DNA of 7,824 nucleotides from Nitrososphaerota archaeon. Lineage in GTDB: Archaea; Thermoproteota; Nitrososphaeria; Nitrososphaerales; Nitrosopumilaceae. The notes beneath the pieces were generated by a model that saw only the letters and a list, made by a program, of their open reading frames with translations, searched no databases and was not told where the DNA came from. Below, in pieces: positions 5,909 to 7,824 of this stretch (positions within the stretch are counted from its first letter, which is position 1; each line of letters starts with the position of its first letter). The translations under genes were made by a program, and so were the position numbers. The stretch spans positions 12,165 through 19,988 of the forward strand of contig PBZV01000006.1 of the NCBI GenBank assembly GCA_002730325.1. The letters are read 5' to 3'.

Positions 5909-6097
5909 TTATTTACAATTTTTTTTATGTTTTCTCAAATCATTCTGAGTGTTAAATTCAGTTCCACACACTCTACATTTCTCTTTTTTCTTGTTATGTG
6001 CTTTTTCTTGATGTTTCTTTAGTCTTTCAGAATCAGTTAAGATAGTTCCACATTTTTTACATTTTAGTTCGTTTTTACTATTTCCAAATAATCCCAT
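5909..6097 (-). CDS. Small two-zinc-finger protein (C2H2 plus C2HC)
   Basis: A 62-residue protein made almost wholly of two zinc-finger units joined by a lysine-rich linker. Finger 1 has Cys13, Cys16, His29 and His34 (C-x2-C-x12-H-x4-H). Finger 2 has Cys41, Cys44, His57 and Cys61 (C-x2-C-x12-H-x3-C), so its last ligand is Cys instead of His. Each finger has Leu at the classic core position before the first His. The chain is very basic, compatible with nucleic-acid binding, or alternatively with a protein-interaction role. Short C2H2 proteins are known in archaea but few have assigned functions. The start at ATG 6097 (MGLFGNSKNE) has no Shine-Dalgarno site. Neighbours are EF-2 downstream and an SIS-family gene upstream on the same strand, with gaps of 180 and 80 bases, so it is probably its own unit. 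Confidence 0.85.
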   Translation of the reverse strand: MGLFGNSKNELKCKKCGTILTDSERLKKHQEKAHNKKKEKCRVCGTEFNTQNDLRKHKKNCK

Positions 6098-6127
6098 AGT
6101 GAAAATTGTTCAACATACTAGAAATAG

Positions 6128-6135
6128 TTTTAAAA
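6128..6135 (-). promoter_or_regulatory. Possible TATA box for the zinc-finger gene
   Basis: TTTTAAAA (same on both strands) is centred about 34 bases upstream of the ATG at 6097, which would give a leader of roughly eight bases. The flanks are also AT-rich, so the match is weak. Confidence 0.3.
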
Positions 6136-6177
6136 TTTATTTTTTTGAGAGATAATCGATATTAAAATTACAAAAAG

Positions 6178-7083
6178 TCAATAGATCATTCTATTGCTGA
6201 CATCCCGAATCTCTTTTGCCAAAACAAAATGACAATCTCTTTTTCTTTTCTTTTTAGCCTCATAAAGTGGCAATAATTGAGAGAAAAATGTACAATATAG
6301 CATTTGAGATAATTTCTCAGAAGGCACTGGAGGATGAATTACATTAATTCCAATTTTTTTTAAGTTTGAAACTAGTTGTGTGTTATGAGTATTTTTTTCT
6401 TCAAATACAATGACAGTATCATCTTTTTTCAATGAAAATATTTCCATATGAGAGAATTGTTCAATTCTAGCATAATGTACATCATACCCTAATAATTCAT
6501 AGAATTTTGCAGCACAATACATTGCTAAAGGATATGTAAAAAAAGTTCCAAGAACATAGATTTTTTTTGATACTGAGAATTTTTTTATATCAGATTTTGC
6601 TTTTAAAAATAATTTTGGGCGTCTAGGAATTGTAATAGAGGATACCAAAGAGATGCATGTTAAAGCACTTTCTAAAAATGATATGCTGCCCCCAGTAAAC
6701 ACTCCGCTATTTGGAGCAGAAAGTAAAATAACATCATGGGATACTTTGGCAAGCCTACTATCGGGTTGAGAAGTAATGGCAATAGTCTTTTTTGCAACTT
6801 TTGCAACTTTGATATTTGTTAATGTATTTCCAGAGATTGAGACAAAATAGATATTTTTAGATTTCACAAGCTGTGGGTTTTTGTAGAGATCGAGTGGATC
6901 AAAAACAGACACTTTGCCATTTGAAAAGGATTCAGCAAGCATTGCAGATACCAAAGAATCACCACTGCCAGAAAATAATGTATTTTTTTGTTGTTTTTCA
7001 GATAATGTTTTTTGTTTTGAAAATAATTTTAAAAAATCTATTTGTAGAACAATATCTTTCTCATAGGCCTCAAGAGAATTCAC
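6178..7083 (-). CDS. SIS-domain sugar-phosphate isomerase-like protein (PGI/PMI type)
   Basis: A 301-residue cytoplasmic protein with two SIS (sugar isomerase) halves. In the first, SGSGDS (38-43), SISGNT (82-87) and ITSQPDSRLA (103-112) form the phosphosugar-binding loops. The second half begins at about 172 (KKIYVLGT). From memory of the archaeal bifunctional phosphoglucose/phosphomannose isomerase, its catalytic Glu and ring-opening His lie 16 residues apart. Here Glu196 (KFYELLG) and His212 (EQFSHMEI) have exactly that spacing, and total length is also about 300. The likely reaction is interconversion of fructose-6-phosphate with glucose- or mannose-6-phosphate, feeding sugar-nucleotide or glycan synthesis; substrate specificity cannot be read from sequence. 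The start is GTG at 7083; no ATG exists upstream before an in-frame stop at 7138-7140. It is divergently transcribed from the MqnD-like gene across 81 bases. Confidence 0.8.
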   Translation of the reverse strand: MNSLEAYEKDIVLQIDFLKLFSKQKTLSEKQQKNTLFSGSGDSLVSAMLAESFSNGKVSVFDPLDLYKNPQLVKSKNIYFVSISGNTLTNIKVAKVAKKTIAITSQPDSRLAKVSHDVILLSAPNSGVFTGGSISFLESALTCISLVSSITIPRRPKLFLKAKSDIKKFSVSKKIYVLGTFFTYPLAMYCAAKFYELLGYDVHYARIEQFSHMEIFSLKKDDTVIVFEEKNTHNTQLVSNLKKIGINVIHPPVPSEKLSQMLYCTFFSQLLPLYEAKKKRKRDCHFVLAKEIRDVSNRMIY

Positions 7084-7100
7084 GATGATTTCAGTAATAG

Positions 7101-7110
7101 ATAATATTAG
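7101..7110 (-). promoter_or_regulatory. Possible TATA box for the SIS gene
   Basis: The minus strand reads CTAATATTAT, centred about 22 bases before the GTG start at 7083. The position is roughly right for a leaderless transcript, though slightly close. It lies in the 81-base region shared with the divergent gene. Confidence 0.3.
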
Positions 7111-7134
7111 AAAAGTAATTCGAATAGGTTTTGA

Positions 7135-7143
7135 TTTTTATTA
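7135..7143 (+). promoter_or_regulatory. Possible TATA box for the MqnD-like gene
   Basis: TTTTTATTA is centred 26 bases upstream of the ATG at 7165, and no Shine-Dalgarno site intervenes. This fits the leaderless pattern seen at EF-2. Confidence 0.4.
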
Positions 7144-7164
7144 CGATTATTAAAGAAATTATTC

Positions 7165-7824
7165 ATGGAAATTTCTGTAGGACACACTCCAGATTCTGAT
7201 GACGCATTCATGTTTTATGGAATGTTTACTGACAAAGTTCCATCTCCAGACTTTACAGTAAAACACGTTATTGAGGATATTGAAAAACTAAATCTCAAAG
7301 CAACAGACCCGGAATTAGATGTTACAGCAGTTTCAGTACATGCATGTGCATACATTCCAGGATATACCATATTGAGGAGTGGAGGAAGTTTTGGAATTAA
7401 TTATGGTCCAATAGTTACAGCACGAAAACAAATGACAATTGATGAGATAAAAAAATGTAAAATTGCAATCCCTGGAAAAATGACATCAGCATTTTTGCTA
7501 TTGCAATTAATGATTGGTAAATTTGATTATGTTGAGATGAATTTCAGTGATATTCCAGAAGCTGTTAAATCAGGAAAAGTGGATGTAGGATTAGTTATTC
7601 ACGAGACACAGTTATCATATGAACAAGAAGGAAATGTAAAGATTTTAGACGTTGGAGAATGGTGGGATAAAACAACAAATGGATTACCAGTTCCATTAGG
7701 AATCAACGTAATGAAGACAGATTTAGGTATGGAAACAATTGTAAAATTTGACAAGTATTTACAATCATCAATTGAATTTGGAATAAAGAATTTTGATGAT
7801 GCATTAGAATATGCAATGCAGTAT
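7165..7824 (+). CDS. MqnA/MqnD-family protein, MqnD-like (3' end outside window)
   Basis: Only the first 220 residues are in the window, with no stop. The chain follows the MqnD (1,4-dihydroxy-6-naphthoate synthase) pattern of the futalosine menaquinone pathway: GHTPDSDDAF (6-15), DVTAVSVHA (52-60), GPIV (81-84), PGKMTSA (103-109), VGLVIHE (141-147), GEWW (164-167) and GLPVPLG (173-179). His146 in VIHE aligns with the histidine proposed as catalytic base in bacterial MqnD. The fold is that of type II periplasmic-binding proteins, but there is no signal peptide, consistent with a cytoplasmic enzyme. Thaumarchaeota are known to contain menaquinones, so a quinone role is plausible; other members of this superfamily only bind ligands. 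It is divergent from the SIS gene, with no other menaquinone gene in view. The ATG at 7165 is the only reasonable start. Confidence 0.85.
   Translation, partial: MEISVGHTPDSDDAFMFYGMFTDKVPSPDFTVKHVIEDIEKLNLKATDPELDVTAVSVHACAYIPGYTILRSGGSFGINYGPIVTARKQMTIDEIKKCKIAIPGKMTSAFLLLQLMIGKFDYVEMNFSDIPEAVKSGKVDVGLVIHETQLSYEQEGNVKILDVGEWWDKTTNGLPVPLGINVMKTDLGMETIVKFDKYLQSSIEFGIKNFDDALEYAMQY

Noticed and set aside
6873..7088. Plus-strand frame of 71 codons inside the SIS gene
   Set aside because: It is antisense to the SIS coding sequence, with no motif, promoter or ribosome-binding site.
1..7824. tRNA, rRNA, CRISPR array, insertion sequence or prophage
   Set aside because: I saw no TpsiC-arm-like GGTTCRAATCC box, no regularly spaced repeats, no transposase or integrase motifs and no terminal inverted repeats on either strand.

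Overview
The window is strongly AT-rich archaeal DNA. It most likely comes from an ammonia-oxidising-type Nitrososphaerota (Thaumarchaeota), close to the Nitrosopumilus lineage. The anchor is a complete archaeal elongation factor 2 (EF-2) with the diphthamide-site histidine and wording I associate with thaumarchaeal EF-2. Supporting signs are start codons without Shine-Dalgarno sequences, AT-rich TATA-like boxes about 22 to 34 bases upstream of several starts (leaderless-type promoters), and many small lineage-specific proteins. The species call is inference; no rRNA is present.

Layout. At the left edge (1-1160, minus strand) is the 5' part of a long coiled-coil protein whose N-terminus carries two copies of a short GDVGRL...TDxxYL module. 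A divergent plus-strand unit follows: a possible 20-codon ORF with a good Shine-Dalgarno sequence (1254-1316), a two-helix membrane protein (1328-1564) and a helical protein of unknown function (1643-2077). The last of these meets, tail to tail and only 2 bases away, a minus-strand pair of small unknown proteins (2080-2334 and 2350-2577). Next on the minus strand is a winged-helix-like protein (2834-3397) preceded by repeated TAGGTCA half-sites. An apparently unannotated membrane-anchored small ORF (2688-2861) overlaps its 3' end and has no ordinary start codon in frame. The EF-2 gene (3536-5728, minus) has a clear TATA element and a T-rich repeated 3' flank. Upstream of it lie a two-finger zinc protein (5909-6097, minus) and a sugar-isomerase (SIS) family protein resembling archaeal phosphoglucose/phosphomannose isomerases (6178-7083, minus). 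Divergent from that gene, running off the right edge, is an MqnA/MqnD-family protein (7165-7824, plus).

How the genes relate. Most appear to be single-gene or two-gene units with their own promoters. EF-2 is a core translation gene, the SIS and MqnD-like proteins are metabolic, and the rest are small lineage-specific proteins. I see no rRNA, tRNA, CRISPR array, insertion sequence or phage gene, and no evidence for a defence-type system. The least explained elements are the duplicated-module coiled-coil protein, the start-less membrane ORF next to the winged-helix gene, and that gene's putative operator.
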